A stretch of 64,000 nucleotides of DNA, taken from positions 186,001-250,000 of the forward strand of contig CAVPJX010000005.1 in assembly GCA_963705545.1 (NCBI GenBank), in the 5' to 3' direction. Below the pieces are notes generated by a model. It did not search any database. It was given only the letters and a program-made list of their open reading frames with translations, and was not told the DNA's origin. Within the stretch, counting starts at the first letter, position 1, and each line of letters starts with the position of its first letter. The position numbers and the translations under genes were made by a program. Of the stretch, positions 43,521-52,339 are shown piece by piece. Source of the DNA: DATBLY01 sp963705545 (lineage in GTDB: Bacteria; Actinomycetota; UBA4738; HRBIN12).

Positions 43521-44890
43521 GCGGGGAGCCGCTCGGCCGGCGCGTCCTCCACCTGATCCCCAAGCCGGTCGGGCAGTTCCTGGAGCACGCCCCCGAGATC
43601 CACCCGTTCACGCTCCGGTTCCTCGATCCCGCCGTCGAGCGCGAGCACGAGCGCGTCTACTTCCGCGACGTCCTGCCGTACATCCGGATCGCGAACGTGC
43701 TGGGCATCGCGTCCTGGGTCCTGCTGGGGATCCTCGCGGCGATCGAGCTCGAGCGGGACCAGGTCGCCGACCTGGTGATCCGGTATGGGATCGGGATCCC
43801 GCTGATCGCCATCAGCCTGGCGATGACGTATGCGTCCTGGTACCCGCGCTACTGGAAGGTCGCCGTCACCACCGTGATCGCGGTCTCTGCCGTCGTCTGG
43901 TCCTTCCACCGCGTCTACGTGGGCGAGGCGCGACCGTCCTGGAGCTGGGCGGGCATGATGCTGCTCCTCGCGTTCGCGTACATCCTGACCCGGCTCCCGT
44001 TCGTGTACGCGACCGCGTTGGGTGCGTTCGCGATCGTCTGCTTCAACGTCGTCGAGGTGCTGTTCGCGAACGAGCCGGACCCGTTCCATTTCCTGCTCTA
44101 CGCCAACTTCTTCCTCGTGTCGTTCGCGATCGTCGGGATGGCCGCGTCCTACGGTCTCGAGCGATCGAGCCGGCTGCTGTACCTGCGCGAGCGGGAGCTG
44201 GAGCGAGCCCGCGCGCGGGCGGACGCCCTGCTCGAGAACACGCTCCCGCGTCCCGTCGTGGAGCGGTTGAAGGACCGGGACGAGGCACCGCAGGCGTCCC
44301 ACCTCGCCGACGGCTTCGCGGAGGTCTCCGTCCTGTTCGCCGACCTCGTGCACTTCACGGAGCGGGCCGAGACGATCGCGCCCGAGCCGCTCGTGGTGAT
44401 CCTCGACGAGGTGTTCACGCGCTTCGACGAGCTGACCGACCGGGTCGGGATGGAGAAGATCAAGACGGTCGGGGACGCGTACATGGCCGTCGCGGGTGCC
44501 CCAGAGCCTCGCCCTGATCACGCGGCGGCCGCAGCCGAGATGGCGCTCGGGATCGTGGAGGCGATGGACGGCGAGCGGTGGCCGAGCGGCGAACCGATCG
44601 AGGTCCGGGTCGGCATCGCCACGGGTCCAGTCGTCGCGGGCGTGATCGGTCGCCGGCGGTTCGCGTACGACCTGTGGGGCGACACCGTCAACCTCGCGAG
44701 CCGCCTCGAGTCGAGCGGAACCCCGGGGCGGATCCTCGTGTCGGAGGCGACGTTCGCGAAGTTGCGCGGCGCCTACCGGTTCAGCGACGTGTGCGTGCTG
44801 GACCTGAAGGGGAAGGGCCCGACGCCCGCGCGGTTCCTCGAGGGCCGGACGCGCGACGGCGACGGCGGCTCGGTGGCGGCCGGCCGCTGA
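43517..44890 (+). CDS. six-TM class III adenylate cyclase
   Basis: A 457-residue membrane cyclase making cAMP from ATP. About six TM helices lie at residues 55-225, followed by a short helical signal linker (LYLRERELERARARADALLE) and the class III catalytic domain (about 260-440). The metal-binding aspartates are in LFADLVHFT and VGDAYMAV, the adenine-selecting Lys in EKIKTVGDAY, the Asp in AYDLWGDTVN and the transition-state Asn-Arg in NLASRLE. All are present, so it should be active as a homodimer. The GTG start at 43517 overlaps the LLM stop, so expression is coupled. A cyclic-nucleotide-binding protein is encoded 2 kb downstream. Confidence 0.92.
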   Translation: MSGEPLGRRVLHLIPKPVGQFLEHAPEIHPFTLRFLDPAVEREHERVYFRDVLPYIRIANVLGIASWVLLGILAAIELERDQVADLVIRYGIGIPLIAISLAMTYASWYPRYWKVAVTTVIAVSAVVWSFHRVYVGEARPSWSWAGMMLLLAFAYILTRLPFVYATALGAFAIVCFNVVEVLFANEPDPFHFLLYANFFLVSFAIVGMAASYGLERSSRLLYLRERELERARARADALLENTLPRPVVERLKDRDEAPQASHLADGFAEVSVLFADLVHFTERAETIAPEPLVVILDEVFTRFDELTDRVGMEKIKTVGDAYMAVAGAPEPRPDHAAAAAEMALGIVEAMDGERWPSGEPIEVRVGIATGPVVAGVIGRRRFAYDLWGDTVNLASRLESSGTPGRILVSEATFAKLRGAYRFSDVCVLDLKGKGPTPARFLEGRTRDGDGGSVAAGR

Positions 44891-44896
44891 CGCCGC

Positions 44897-45694
44897 TCAG
44901 CCGAGCTCGACCGACCGGCGCGCGATCGTGCCGTGCTCGAACCCGTCCACGGGGAACCGCGCCGCGTCGCCTCGGGCCGCGCCGATCGCGACGAGCACCG
45001 GTCGATAGTGCTCCGCGCTCGGGTGATTGAGCAGCGGTTCCGGCGCCGCCTGACGCCACTCCTTCATCGCCAGGTCGTCGTGGCGCTCGATCGCGGTCGC
45101 GACCCACCCATCGAACGCCACCGCGTACTCCGGCGGCGGCACGTCGCCGGCCAGCACGGCGTGGCGCAGGTCATGGACGAGGTTGCCGGTCGCCAGGATG
45201 AAGACGCCCTCGTCGCGCAGCGGGGAGAGCTCGGCGCCGAGCTCGATGAGCTCGTCCTCGGACATCGTCATCGGCATCGAGATCTGCAGCACCGGAACGT
45301 CGGCCTCGGGGAACACGTGGATCAAGGGGACCCACGCGCCGTGGTCGATCGGGCGATCGGCTCGGGCGACCGCGACGTGCGGACCGAGCAGCTCCTCGAC
45401 GCGGTCCGCGAGATCCGGGGCGCCCGGCGCCGGATACCGCAGGCGGTACATGAACTCCGGGAACCCCCAGAAGTCGTACAGGAGCTCGTCGTGGGGGCGG
45501 GTCCGCCCGATCGTCACCGGCGTGTCCTCCCAGTGCGCCGAGACGGTGAGGATCGCCTTCGGTGTCGGCAGCGAGCGGCCCCAGGCACGCCAGGGGGCGT
45601 TGCGCGCATCCATCGCCACGTTGAGCGGGTTGCCGTGTCCGATGAACCCGACCGGCATCCGCTGGCTGCGACTCGTCTCCATCGCGCCGCGCAT
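44897..45694 (-). CDS. DODA-type extradiol aromatic ring-opening dioxygenase
   Basis: A 265-residue YgiD/DODA-like enzyme (class III extradiol fold, catalytic subunit LigB). The metal-site histidines are recognisable in VGFIGHGNPLNV, LTVSAHWEDTPV and PIDHGAWVPLIHVFPEADVP, with a further His in LNHPSAEHYRPVLVAIGAA. Natural substrates of bacterial members are uncertain. The ATG at 45694 is eight bases after the adenosine deaminase gene; an ATG at 45682 is the alternative. The stop is six bases from the convergent cyclase. Confidence 0.88.
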   Translation of the reverse strand: MRGAMETSRSQRMPVGFIGHGNPLNVAMDARNAPWRAWGRSLPTPKAILTVSAHWEDTPVTIGRTRPHDELLYDFWGFPEFMYRLRYPAPGAPDLADRVEELLGPHVAVARADRPIDHGAWVPLIHVFPEADVPVLQISMPMTMSEDELIELGAELSPLRDEGVFILATGNLVHDLRHAVLAGDVPPPEYAVAFDGWVATAIERHDDLAMKEWRQAAPEPLLNHPSAEHYRPVLVAIGAARGDAARFPVDGFEHGTIARRSVELG

Positions 45695-45701
45695 CCCGCC
45701 G

Positions 45702-46790
45702 CTATCCCTCGCGGAGCGCCTGGTACGCGGGGAGGATCGCGCCTTGGATCGTCGCGAGCCGCTCGTCGAAGGGCAGGAAGGCCGACTTCATCGCGTCGAT
45801 CGCGACGCGCTCCAGCTCGGACCAACCCCAACCGAAGGCTCCGACGAGCTGGGTCAGCTCCCGCGACAGCGACGTCGCGGACATCAGCCGGTTGTCCGTG
45901 TTCACCGTGACCCGGAACAGCAGCTCCGACAGCACGCCGATCGGGTGGTCGGCGATCGAGGCCGCCGCGCCCGAATGCACGTTGGACGTCGGACAGAGCT
46001 CGAGCGGGATCCGCTCGTCGCGGACGAGGGCGGCGAGGCGACCGAGCGCCGGCCGCCCGTCGTCGTCCGTCGTCAGGTCGTCGACGATGCGGACCCCGTG
46101 TCCGAGCCGTTCGGCGCCACAGAGCTGCACCGCCTCCCAGATCGACGGCAGCCCGAAGGCCTCGCCCGCGTGGATCGTGAGGTGGAAGTTCTCGCGGCGG
46201 ACGTGTTCGAAGGCATCGAGGTGACGCGTCGGGGGGTGACCGGCCTCCGCGCCTGCGATATCGAAGCCGCAGACCTCCCGGTCGCGCCAGCGGACCGCGA
46301 GCTCCGCGATCTCGAGGCTCCGCGCCGCCGTCCGCATCGCGGTCAGGAGCGTCCGGATCCGGATCGCCCGGCCGGAGCCCGCCGCGGCCGCCTGACCCTG
46401 GGCGAAGCCGTCCTGCACCGCCTCGACCACCTCGTCCAGGGCCAGCCCACGCTCCAGGTGGAGCTCGGGGGCGAAGCGGACCTCGGCGTAGATCACGCCG
46501 TCGGCGGCGAGATCCTCGGCGCACTCGCGGGCAACGCGCGCGAGCGAGGCCGGCGTCTGCATCACGCCCACCGTGTGGGCGAACGTCTCGAGGTAGAGCA
46601 CCAGGTCGCGCCGGCTCGCCCCGCGCGTCATCCAGGCGGCCAGCTCGTCGGCATCGCGGGTGGGGAGGGCGGCGTAGCCGGTCTCCTCGGCGAGCTCGAC
46701 GATCGTGGCCGGTCGCAGGCCGCCGTCGAGGTGGTCGTGGAGCAGGACCTTCGGCGCGCGGACGATGTCGGATGGCGTGGGAACCGGCAC
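45702..46790 (-). CDS. add: adenosine deaminase
   Basis: A 362-residue zinc hydrolase converting adenosine to inosine. The metal and catalytic motifs are HDHLDGGLRP, TIHAGEAFG (catalytic Glu), LGHGVRI, ELCPTSNVHS and VTVNTDNRLMS. All are intact. GTG start at 46790. It is transcribed together with the DODA-type gene and is divergent from the cyclic-nucleotide-binding gene across 41 bases. Confidence 0.94.
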   Translation of the reverse strand: MPVPTPSDIVRAPKVLLHDHLDGGLRPATIVELAEETGYAALPTRDADELAAWMTRGASRRDLVLYLETFAHTVGVMQTPASLARVARECAEDLAADGVIYAEVRFAPELHLERGLALDEVVEAVQDGFAQGQAAAAGSGRAIRIRTLLTAMRTAARSLEIAELAVRWRDREVCGFDIAGAEAGHPPTRHLDAFEHVRRENFHLTIHAGEAFGLPSIWEAVQLCGAERLGHGVRIVDDLTTDDDGRPALGRLAALVRDERIPLELCPTSNVHSGAAASIADHPIGVLSELLFRVTVNTDNRLMSATSLSRELTQLVGAFGWGWSELERVAIDAMKSAFLPFDERLATIQGAILPAYQALREG

Positions 46791-46831
46791 GGCTCGGCAT
46801 CATCGCACGACCGGTATGGGACGATGCCGAG

Positions 46832-47230
46832 ATGGAGGTCGAGCGGCTGCGCGCGCTCCCGCTCTTCGGCGAGTTGGATCACCACGACCTCTCCGTCGTC
46901 GCGACGTGGGTCCGCGAGATCCAGCTGGATCCCGGTGAGCCGTTGGTTGAACAAGGTGGTCTCCCGCGGGACCTGGTGGTGATCGAGCGGGGGACCGTCG
47001 AGGTCCTCCGCGACGGTGCGCGCCTGGCGACGCTCGGCCCGGGCGACGTCGTCGGCGAGATGGGGCTCATCAAGCAGCGGCGAGCGATGGCGACGGTGCG
47101 CGCGATCGAGCCGGTCCGCGCCATCGCCCTCGCGCCGGAGCGGCTCGAGGAGATGTCGCAGCAGATGCCGGAGCTGACCGACCGGCTCCGAAGCATGGCG
47201 GCCGAGCGCGACCGGGCGAACGAGCCCTAG
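46832..47230 (+). CDS. stand-alone cyclic nucleotide-binding domain protein
   Basis: A 132-residue protein consisting of one cNMP-binding domain. RALPLFGELDHHDLSVVATW is the opening helix, and PGDVVGEMGLIKQRRAMATV is the phosphate-binding cassette, with G-E-x-x-L-I and R-x-A in the order of Crp/EPAC-type domains. There is no HTH or kinase domain, so it is an adaptor-like binder of cAMP or cGMP. The ATG at 46832 gives the normal domain start. It shares its CTAG stop with the convergent hydrolase. Confidence 0.88.
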   Translation: MEVERLRALPLFGELDHHDLSVVATWVREIQLDPGEPLVEQGGLPRDLVVIERGTVEVLRDGARLATLGPGDVVGEMGLIKQRRAMATVRAIEPVRAIALAPERLEEMSQQMPELTDRLRSMAAERDRANEP

Positions 47231-48012
47231 CCGGTGGGGAGGGCGAGGAGCCAGTCCGCGATCGGGTCGAACCCGGTGCGCAATAGGAACTGGTGCCCGC
47301 CGGACGCGACCTCGCGGGTCACGGCGTGCGGCAAGACCTCGGCCCACCGGGCCTGCGCCGAGAAGGGGACGGTCCGGTCGTCCAGCGCGTTGACGAGCAG
47401 CTGGGGGACGTCGGCCGCGATCGCGACCCGGATCGCGGAGAGCTCGCCGACGAGCGTGGGGTCGTAGATCGCCGCGTAGAGCGTGCGGGTCCGGCCGTGC
47501 AGCGTCTGGCGGCCGAAGTCGGCGGCGACGCCCGCCGGGTAGCCTCGCGCCACCCCGACCGGCACCGCGATCGCCGGCCAGGCGGCGCGCACGGCTCGCC
47601 CCGCGAACCGGAACGGGAGCGCCGGCCGGTGCTCCCGGCGGGCCCACCCCGGCCCGCCGTCTGCGCTCGGCCAGGGGGCGGCCGCGAGCGCGAGGCCCCG
47701 CAGACGCCCGGGGTTGCGGGCCGCCCAGATCGCGCCGAAGACCGCACCCAGCGAATGGCCGACGACCGTCACGGCTCCGCGATCGCCGGTCCGATCGAAC
47801 GGATCGAGCGCGCCGTCGAGGTTCGCGAGCTGCATGGGGCGGTCGTACGTCGCGTGGGGCTTGTCCGACGCCCCGAACCCGGCGAGGTCGGGGGCGATCA
47901 CGCGGTACCGATCGCCGACCCGTTCCGCGAGCCCCTGCCAGTACCGGCCGGATCCGCCGAGTCCGTGGATCGCGAGCACCGTCGGTCCCTCTCCTCCGAC
48001 GTGCACGCGCAT
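47227..48012 (-). CDS. alpha/beta-hydrolase fold protein
   Basis: A 261-residue hydrolase. TVLAIHGLGGSGRYW (oxyanion region), VVGHSLGAVFG (nucleophile elbow with Ser), a late Asp in LVNALDDRTVPF and His in ASGGHQFLL make a complete triad. Substrate unknown. The start is uncertain: ATG 48012 is used, but the frame is open upstream through GSTRLRGHWVERPWGR, which fits the family's first strand and could belong to the protein if translation begins at a CTG overlapping the upstream stop (48075-48077). Confidence 0.8.
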   Translation of the reverse strand: MRVHVGGEGPTVLAIHGLGGSGRYWQGLAERVGDRYRVIAPDLAGFGASDKPHATYDRPMQLANLDGALDPFDRTGDRGAVTVVGHSLGAVFGAIWAARNPGRLRGLALAAAPWPSADGGPGWARREHRPALPFRFAGRAVRAAWPAIAVPVGVARGYPAGVAADFGRQTLHGRTRTLYAAIYDPTLVGELSAIRVAIAADVPQLLVNALDDRTVPFSAQARWAEVLPHAVTREVASGGHQFLLRTGFDPIADWLLALPTG

Positions 48013-48074
48013 CCGGCCCCAAGGCCGCTCGACCCAGTGCCCCCGCAGCCGTGTCGAGCCGTGGGATCCGTCGT

Positions 48075-48647
48075 TCAGTGGCGCGGCTTCAGTCCCTCGT
48101 CGATCGCTTCGCAGAGATCCGTCTGTTGCCCCACGACGGTCTTGGACGATACGGCGAAGATCCCCGTCTTCGGGTCGTAGCTGCCCCTCATGAGCACCAC
48201 GCCCGTGACCCACAGGAGGAAGGGACCGCCCGCGGCCTTGTCGTCGCCCCAGATCGCCCCCTGCCCGACCCACAGGATCGACGCCTCGCCGCCGTTGGGA
48301 TCGGGGCGCACGGCGACCACGGAACGCTCCACGAGATCCATTGCGGTGGCGGCAACGCCGTCACCATCGGCCCCCGTGAACACGTCGGTCGTTCCCGTCT
48401 TGAGCGTCTGCAGCACCGTCCGGCCGCGGGCGTCCATCCAGGTCGTGAGCGTCCGCGGGTCGCGTTGATCCAGCAGATCGGTCAGAACCGTCGGATCCGT
48501 TGGATCGGGCACGCCGCAGAACGGCGACAGGTCGAGCTGCTTGTGACCCGGGATCTCCTCGACCAGGCGGGTGGCGAGGGCGGGCTGGACGCCGACGAAG
48601 AGCATGGCGACCAGGACGAGGGCGGTCGTGGTGAGGGTGCGTCGCAT
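48075..48647 (-). CDS. secreted hypothetical protein
   Basis: A 190-residue exported protein of unknown function. The signal peptide (MRRTLTTTALVLVAMLFVGV to about residue 26, ATR) is clear. Two Cys (SPFCGVPD, TDLCEAI) and Trp/Gly-rich strands (ASILWVGQGAIWGDD) suggest a compact beta fold, but no family is recognised. A GGAGG eight bases before the ATG at 48647 fixes the start. It is transcribed toward the alpha/beta hydrolase, whose frame begins close to its stop. Confidence 0.65.
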   Translation of the reverse strand: MRRTLTTTALVLVAMLFVGVQPALATRLVEEIPGHKQLDLSPFCGVPDPTDPTVLTDLLDQRDPRTLTTWMDARGRTVLQTLKTGTTDVFTGADGDGVAATAMDLVERSVVAVRPDPNGGEASILWVGQGAIWGDDKAAGGPFLLWVTGVVLMRGSYDPKTGIFAVSSKTVVGQQTDLCEAIDEGLKPRH

Positions 48648-48771
48648 CGCTGGATCCTCCAAGGCGGGCCGCGTCGCCGGTCCCCACCGGCGATCCGGGG
48701 GTTCGCGGACCGAACCTAGGTTCTCACGCGAGGCCGCCCGGGGTCTACCGACCTTCGGCCGCGACCGAAGG

Positions 48772-50661
48772 TCAGGGGATCACCGAGAAGCCGTCGATCG
48801 TCACCTCGGCGCCCTTCGCCGCCGGGCGTGCCGTCCCGAGGACCACGATCTGCAGCGTGTGCGTCCCGAGCGGCAGGCCGTCGACCACGCGCTCCACGAG
48901 CGCCGGTGCGGCGGCGAAGTTGTCGACCGTCTTGACGAGCGCGCCGTCGATCCAGATCTCGGCCTTCCCCTTGAACGGCCCACGCGCGGTCCGCCAGCGC
49001 ACGCCGCTCCCGTGGAACCGGAGGGTGGCGCTCGAGCGACCGAGGTCGCTCACGGCCGCGGTCCCGCCACCCACCTTCTGGGTCCGCCACGATCCGACGA
49101 ACGGGGGCGTCCAGACCGTCTTGCCGCCGGCCCGGAACGCGTCGATCGCGACGAGCGCATCCGAGGCGGCGGGCGAACGCGCGCCGGTGGCGCGCACCGT
49201 GAGCGTGTGCGGGCCGGACGCGAGTCCGTGGAACGTCCGCTCGACCTTGAACCGCGGGGCGGGGGCGTACTGGTCGAACATGCCCTGCAGCCGGCCGTCG
49301 ATCAGCACGATCGCCCGGCCGAACGTCGGGCCGGCGACCGTGATCCAGCTGACCTGGCGCCCCGTGAACGCATAGGAGGCGGTGGCTCCCTTGCCGCGTT
49401 GGACCGCGTACGACCCGCCGAACGCCCGGTCGGCCGAGACGGTCCGCCAGGCGTAACTGACCGCGGGGCTCGCCTGCTCGACCTCCGTCGGCATCGCGAA
49501 CGGCTGCTCGGCCGGCGTCGCCGGGTTCCCGCTCCGGTCCACGACCGGAGGGACGCCCGCCGGGTTCACGGCCGCCGCGTAGCTCAGGCCGGGGACCAGC
49601 GGGTCGCTCGGGGCAACCACCGCGGTCACGAGCTTCCCGCCGCCGCAGTCCACCTCCTTCCCGGCCTTGGACCAGCAGGTGGTGGTGACCGGTACGCCGA
49701 TCCCCGTATCGAGCTCGCGGATCGCGAGGTTCTCGGCGGTCACCCCTTGCACGATCTCGCTGAACGTGACCGTGACGGGGCCCACCACGCCGGTCGGCGT
49801 CGCGAGCTGGGCCACCGGGGCCGTCGTGTCCGGCGACGGCATCGTGTAGGGCGTCAGGTCCAGTCCGTCGAACCAGTCGCCGTCGACGCAGCCGACGATG
49901 CCGGGGATGCTCTCGCAGTTCGAGTACTGCCAGAACGTCCATCCGTACCCCTGCCAGTCGTTCGCGGGGACGCGTGGCGACGGCGTGTCCCAGTGGGCGA
50001 CCCACAGCGTCGTGTAGCCGGCGTCGGCGACCGCGGTCGTGTCCCCCGTTCGGTTCAGCCACCCGTTCGGGCTCGTGTAGACGATCGGCCGGACCCCGGT
50101 CCGCTCATACACGCGGTCCAGCCATCCGATGATCCAGGTCGTCAGTTCCTCCTGCGAAAGGTCGCCCGAGCGCTCCAGGTCGAGGACCGGGAGGAGGTTC
50201 CCCTGGCCGAGCTGGGCGGTGTCGACGAAGTGGTCCGCTTCGGGGACGGGATCGAAGGGATGCAGGTCGGGCCGGGCGAAGTGGTAAGCACCGAAGACGA
50301 TGCCGTTGGCCGTGGCGCCGGCGCGGTTCGTAGCGTAGGTGGGATCGACGTAGCCGGTGCCCTCGGTCGCCTTCTGGAAGGCGAAGCGGATCCCCGACGC
50401 CGCGACCTGCGTCCAGTCGATCTCGTGCTGGTAGTGGGAGACGTCGATCCCCGGGAGCGAGTCCGGCGGCGGGACGGCGCGAGGGTGCCCTCGACCGGAG
50501 CCAGCGTCGCCGGACGAGCCCGCGGTCCCGTCGGCGCGTGCCTGGGCGGCGGCGGGATCGTCGGCGCTCGCCGGGGAGCCGCTCGCGAGCGCGAACGTCG
50601 CGAGGACGGCGACCGCGGCGAGCGCGGCGGCGAGCAGGGAAGGTCGTCTGGGATCCGTCAT
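48772..50661 (-). CDS. secreted GH25 lysozyme with Ig-like and two repeated C-terminal domains
   Basis: A 629-residue exported muramidase-like protein. The signal peptide spans about 1-33. Residues 65-255 are a glycoside hydrolase family 25 barrel with GIDVSHYQHEIDW (Asp near 72) and LLPVLDLERSGDL (D-x-E near 161); WQYSNCESIPGIVGCVDGDW is its typical C-terminal strand. Residues 275-400 look like an SbsA-type Ig domain (DTTAPVAQLATPTGVVGPVT). The last 230 residues are two copies of a jelly-roll-like module of about 110 residues (WRTVSADRAFGG... IDGRLQGMFDQ and WRTQKVGGGTAA... IDGALVKTVDN). The role is probably self cell-wall turnover or attack on other bacteria. No phage genes are around. Confidence 0.92.
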   Translation of the reverse strand: MTDPRRPSLLAAALAAVAVLATFALASGSPASADDPAAAQARADGTAGSSGDAGSGRGHPRAVPPPDSLPGIDVSHYQHEIDWTQVAASGIRFAFQKATEGTGYVDPTYATNRAGATANGIVFGAYHFARPDLHPFDPVPEADHFVDTAQLGQGNLLPVLDLERSGDLSQEELTTWIIGWLDRVYERTGVRPIVYTSPNGWLNRTGDTTAVADAGYTTLWVAHWDTPSPRVPANDWQGYGWTFWQYSNCESIPGIVGCVDGDWFDGLDLTPYTMPSPDTTAPVAQLATPTGVVGPVTVTFSEIVQGVTAENLAIRELDTGIGVPVTTTCWSKAGKEVDCGGGKLVTAVVAPSDPLVPGLSYAAAVNPAGVPPVVDRSGNPATPAEQPFAMPTEVEQASPAVSYAWRTVSADRAFGGSYAVQRGKGATASYAFTGRQVSWITVAGPTFGRAIVLIDGRLQGMFDQYAPAPRFKVERTFHGLASGPHTLTVRATGARSPAASDALVAIDAFRAGGKTVWTPPFVGSWRTQKVGGGTAAVSDLGRSSATLRFHGSGVRWRTARGPFKGKAEIWIDGALVKTVDNFAAAPALVERVVDGLPLGTHTLQIVVLGTARPAAKGAEVTIDGFSVIP

Positions 50662-50775
50662 GACGGGGTGGGGAAGCCGCTGAGTCTACCGACATCCAGC
50701 TGCCGGAGACCCGCTCGGTGGACCCGGCGGGCTAGCGGCCGCCGGCCGGCCCCGAGTCGGCGCGACGGGTCACCC

Positions 50776-51423
50776 TCACGCCCGGAACTCGAGGGCGCGC
50801 AGCCGCTCGACGCCCTCCTCGTCGCCGTCGACCTCGACGAGGGCCGCGCTTCGGCGCCCGTACGCGTACAGCAACAGCTCGATCGTGGGCCCCGTCAGGC
50901 GTACCGTCGGCCCGGCCACGGACGCGTGGATCGTGGCGCGACGCCCATCCGGCGTGGCGAACTCGACGCGCAGCGCTCGGTCGCCCCGGAAGGAAAGGGG
51001 GGCGAAGCGGGTGAGCCGCCGCCAGAGGCGCGCCTCGAGCGCCGGATCGAGGGTCCGCGCCTCCCACCCGGGCCGACCCCGACGCACGTCCTCGTGATGG
51101 ACGGCGAGCTCGACGTCGTTCACGGCCTCGTCCAGGAACGGAAGCAGTCGCAACGGCCATGATGCGCGACCCACCCTCTCGGCGAGTGCCCGGTAGGACC
51201 GCCGATCGCGTTCCCCCCGCCGAACGTGGTCGGTCCACCGTCGTAGGGGAGCGATCCGGACGAGGAGGCTGAGATCCGCGTCGAGCCGGCGTTCGCGGAT
51301 CACGACGTGCGCGGCCACGTCGGCGGCCGACCACCCCGCGCACAGGGTGGGCGCATCCGCCGGCGTGTCGAGCAGCGTCCACGAGAACGCCGCGCGCTCG
51401 GGCGGGACCACGCGTCTCGACAT
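50776..51423 (-). CDS. TIGR03085-like (DinB/mycothiol-dependent fold) protein
   Basis: A 215-residue protein of the maleylpyruvate-isomerase/TIGR03083-TIGR03085 group. ERAAFSWTLLDTPADAPTLC, GWSAADVAAHVVIRERRLDA and the VNDVELAVHHEDVRRG segment carry the three conserved His/Glu metal-site positions. This group is largely actinobacterial and often thought to use mycothiol, but the function is not established. The ATG at 51423 fits the family start. Confidence 0.85.
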   Translation of the reverse strand: MSRRVVPPERAAFSWTLLDTPADAPTLCAGWSAADVAAHVVIRERRLDADLSLLVRIAPLRRWTDHVRRGERDRRSYRALAERVGRASWPLRLLPFLDEAVNDVELAVHHEDVRRGRPGWEARTLDPALEARLWRRLTRFAPLSFRGDRALRVEFATPDGRRATIHASVAGPTVRLTGPTIELLLYAYGRRSAALVEVDGDEEGVERLRALEFRA

Positions 51424-51472
51424 GCCCCCAGGCTACGCGGACCCGGTCGCACGACCGGCGCCGCCCGGCTGC

Positions 51473-52339
51473 TCACTCCGTCGCGGCCGCGGCCCACCAC
51501 CGGCCGCGCCGCCGTCCGATCTCGAGGCCGTCGAGGTCGAACGTCGTCCGAAGGTTGGGCTCCGTGAGCGTCTCCTCGATCGATCCCGCGGCCACCAGCT
51601 CGGCGGCGCGCAGCAGGGCGGCGTGGGTCGCGGCGGGCGGGATCTCTTCCAGGTGGTGCGTCGCGATCAGCATCGCGGGCACCTTCGGCCCGGTGGCGGC
51701 CGCCTCGAGCGCCGCGATCAGCGCTTCGCGCGCCGGCAGGTCGAGGCCCGCGGCCGGCTCGTCGAGGATCAGCAGCTCGGGCTCGCCGGCCAGCGCGCGC
51801 GCCAGGAGCACCCGCTGTCGTTCCCCCTGGCTGAGGGTCGAGAAGGCCCGGTCGGCGAGGGGGTCGCAGCCGACGTCCGTCAGGCGAGCGAGAGCGACGC
51901 GACGATCCCGGTCGTCGTAGGCCTGCAACCACGTGACGAGCGACGAACGCCGCCCCGTGAGGACCACATCGATCGCCGTCATGCCGCCTGGCATCAGCTC
52001 GGTCAACGCGTGCGATCCGTGACCGATCCGCGGATGCAGCGCGCGGCTGTCGCCTCGGCCGAGCGTGGTCCCGAGGACGGTCGCTGCGCCCGACGACGGA
52101 TAGCGGCGGGCTCCGGCCAGGCCGAGCAGGGTGGTCTTCCCGGAGCCGTTCGGGCCGAGGACCACCCACCGCTCCCCGGCGCGAACGACCAGGTCGATCG
52201 GTCCGAGGATCCGTCGGCCCTCGACCGCGATCACGGCGCGATCCAGCCGCACGACCTCCGGGACGAGCGTTGCGGCATCCATGGACGGGGCGGTCGCCCG
52301 ATCGGCGCGCCCGAGAGCATCCGTCCGGTCCGGTTTCAC
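51473..52339 (-). CDS. orphan ABC transporter ATP-binding protein
   Basis: A 288-residue ABC ATPase with Walker A (VLGPNGSGKTTLLG), signature (LSQGERQRVLLARAL), Walker B (LLILDEPAAGLD) and the switch His (LIATHHLEEIP). No permease or binding protein is adjacent. The ordering resembles ModF/YlmA-type stand-alone ATPases and iron-complex importers. The GTG at 52339 overlaps the exonuclease stop (GTGA), suggesting coupling; the ATG at 52282 would give a 269-residue protein that still holds all motifs. Confidence 0.85.
   Translation of the reverse strand: MKPDRTDALGRADRATAPSMDAATLVPEVVRLDRAVIAVEGRRILGPIDLVVRAGERWVVLGPNGSGKTTLLGLAGARRYPSSGAATVLGTTLGRGDSRALHPRIGHGSHALTELMPGGMTAIDVVLTGRRSSLVTWLQAYDDRDRRVALARLTDVGCDPLADRAFSTLSQGERQRVLLARALAGEPELLILDEPAAGLDLPAREALIAALEAAATGPKVPAMLIATHHLEEIPPAATHAALLRAAELVAAGSIEETLTEPNLRTTFDLDGLEIGRRRGRWWAAAATE

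Noticed and set aside
48571..51162. An 863-codon plus-strand open frame across the GH25 region
   Set aside because: It is antisense to the GH25 and TIGR03085 genes, both recognised by motif; the translated product is low-complexity and unassignable.
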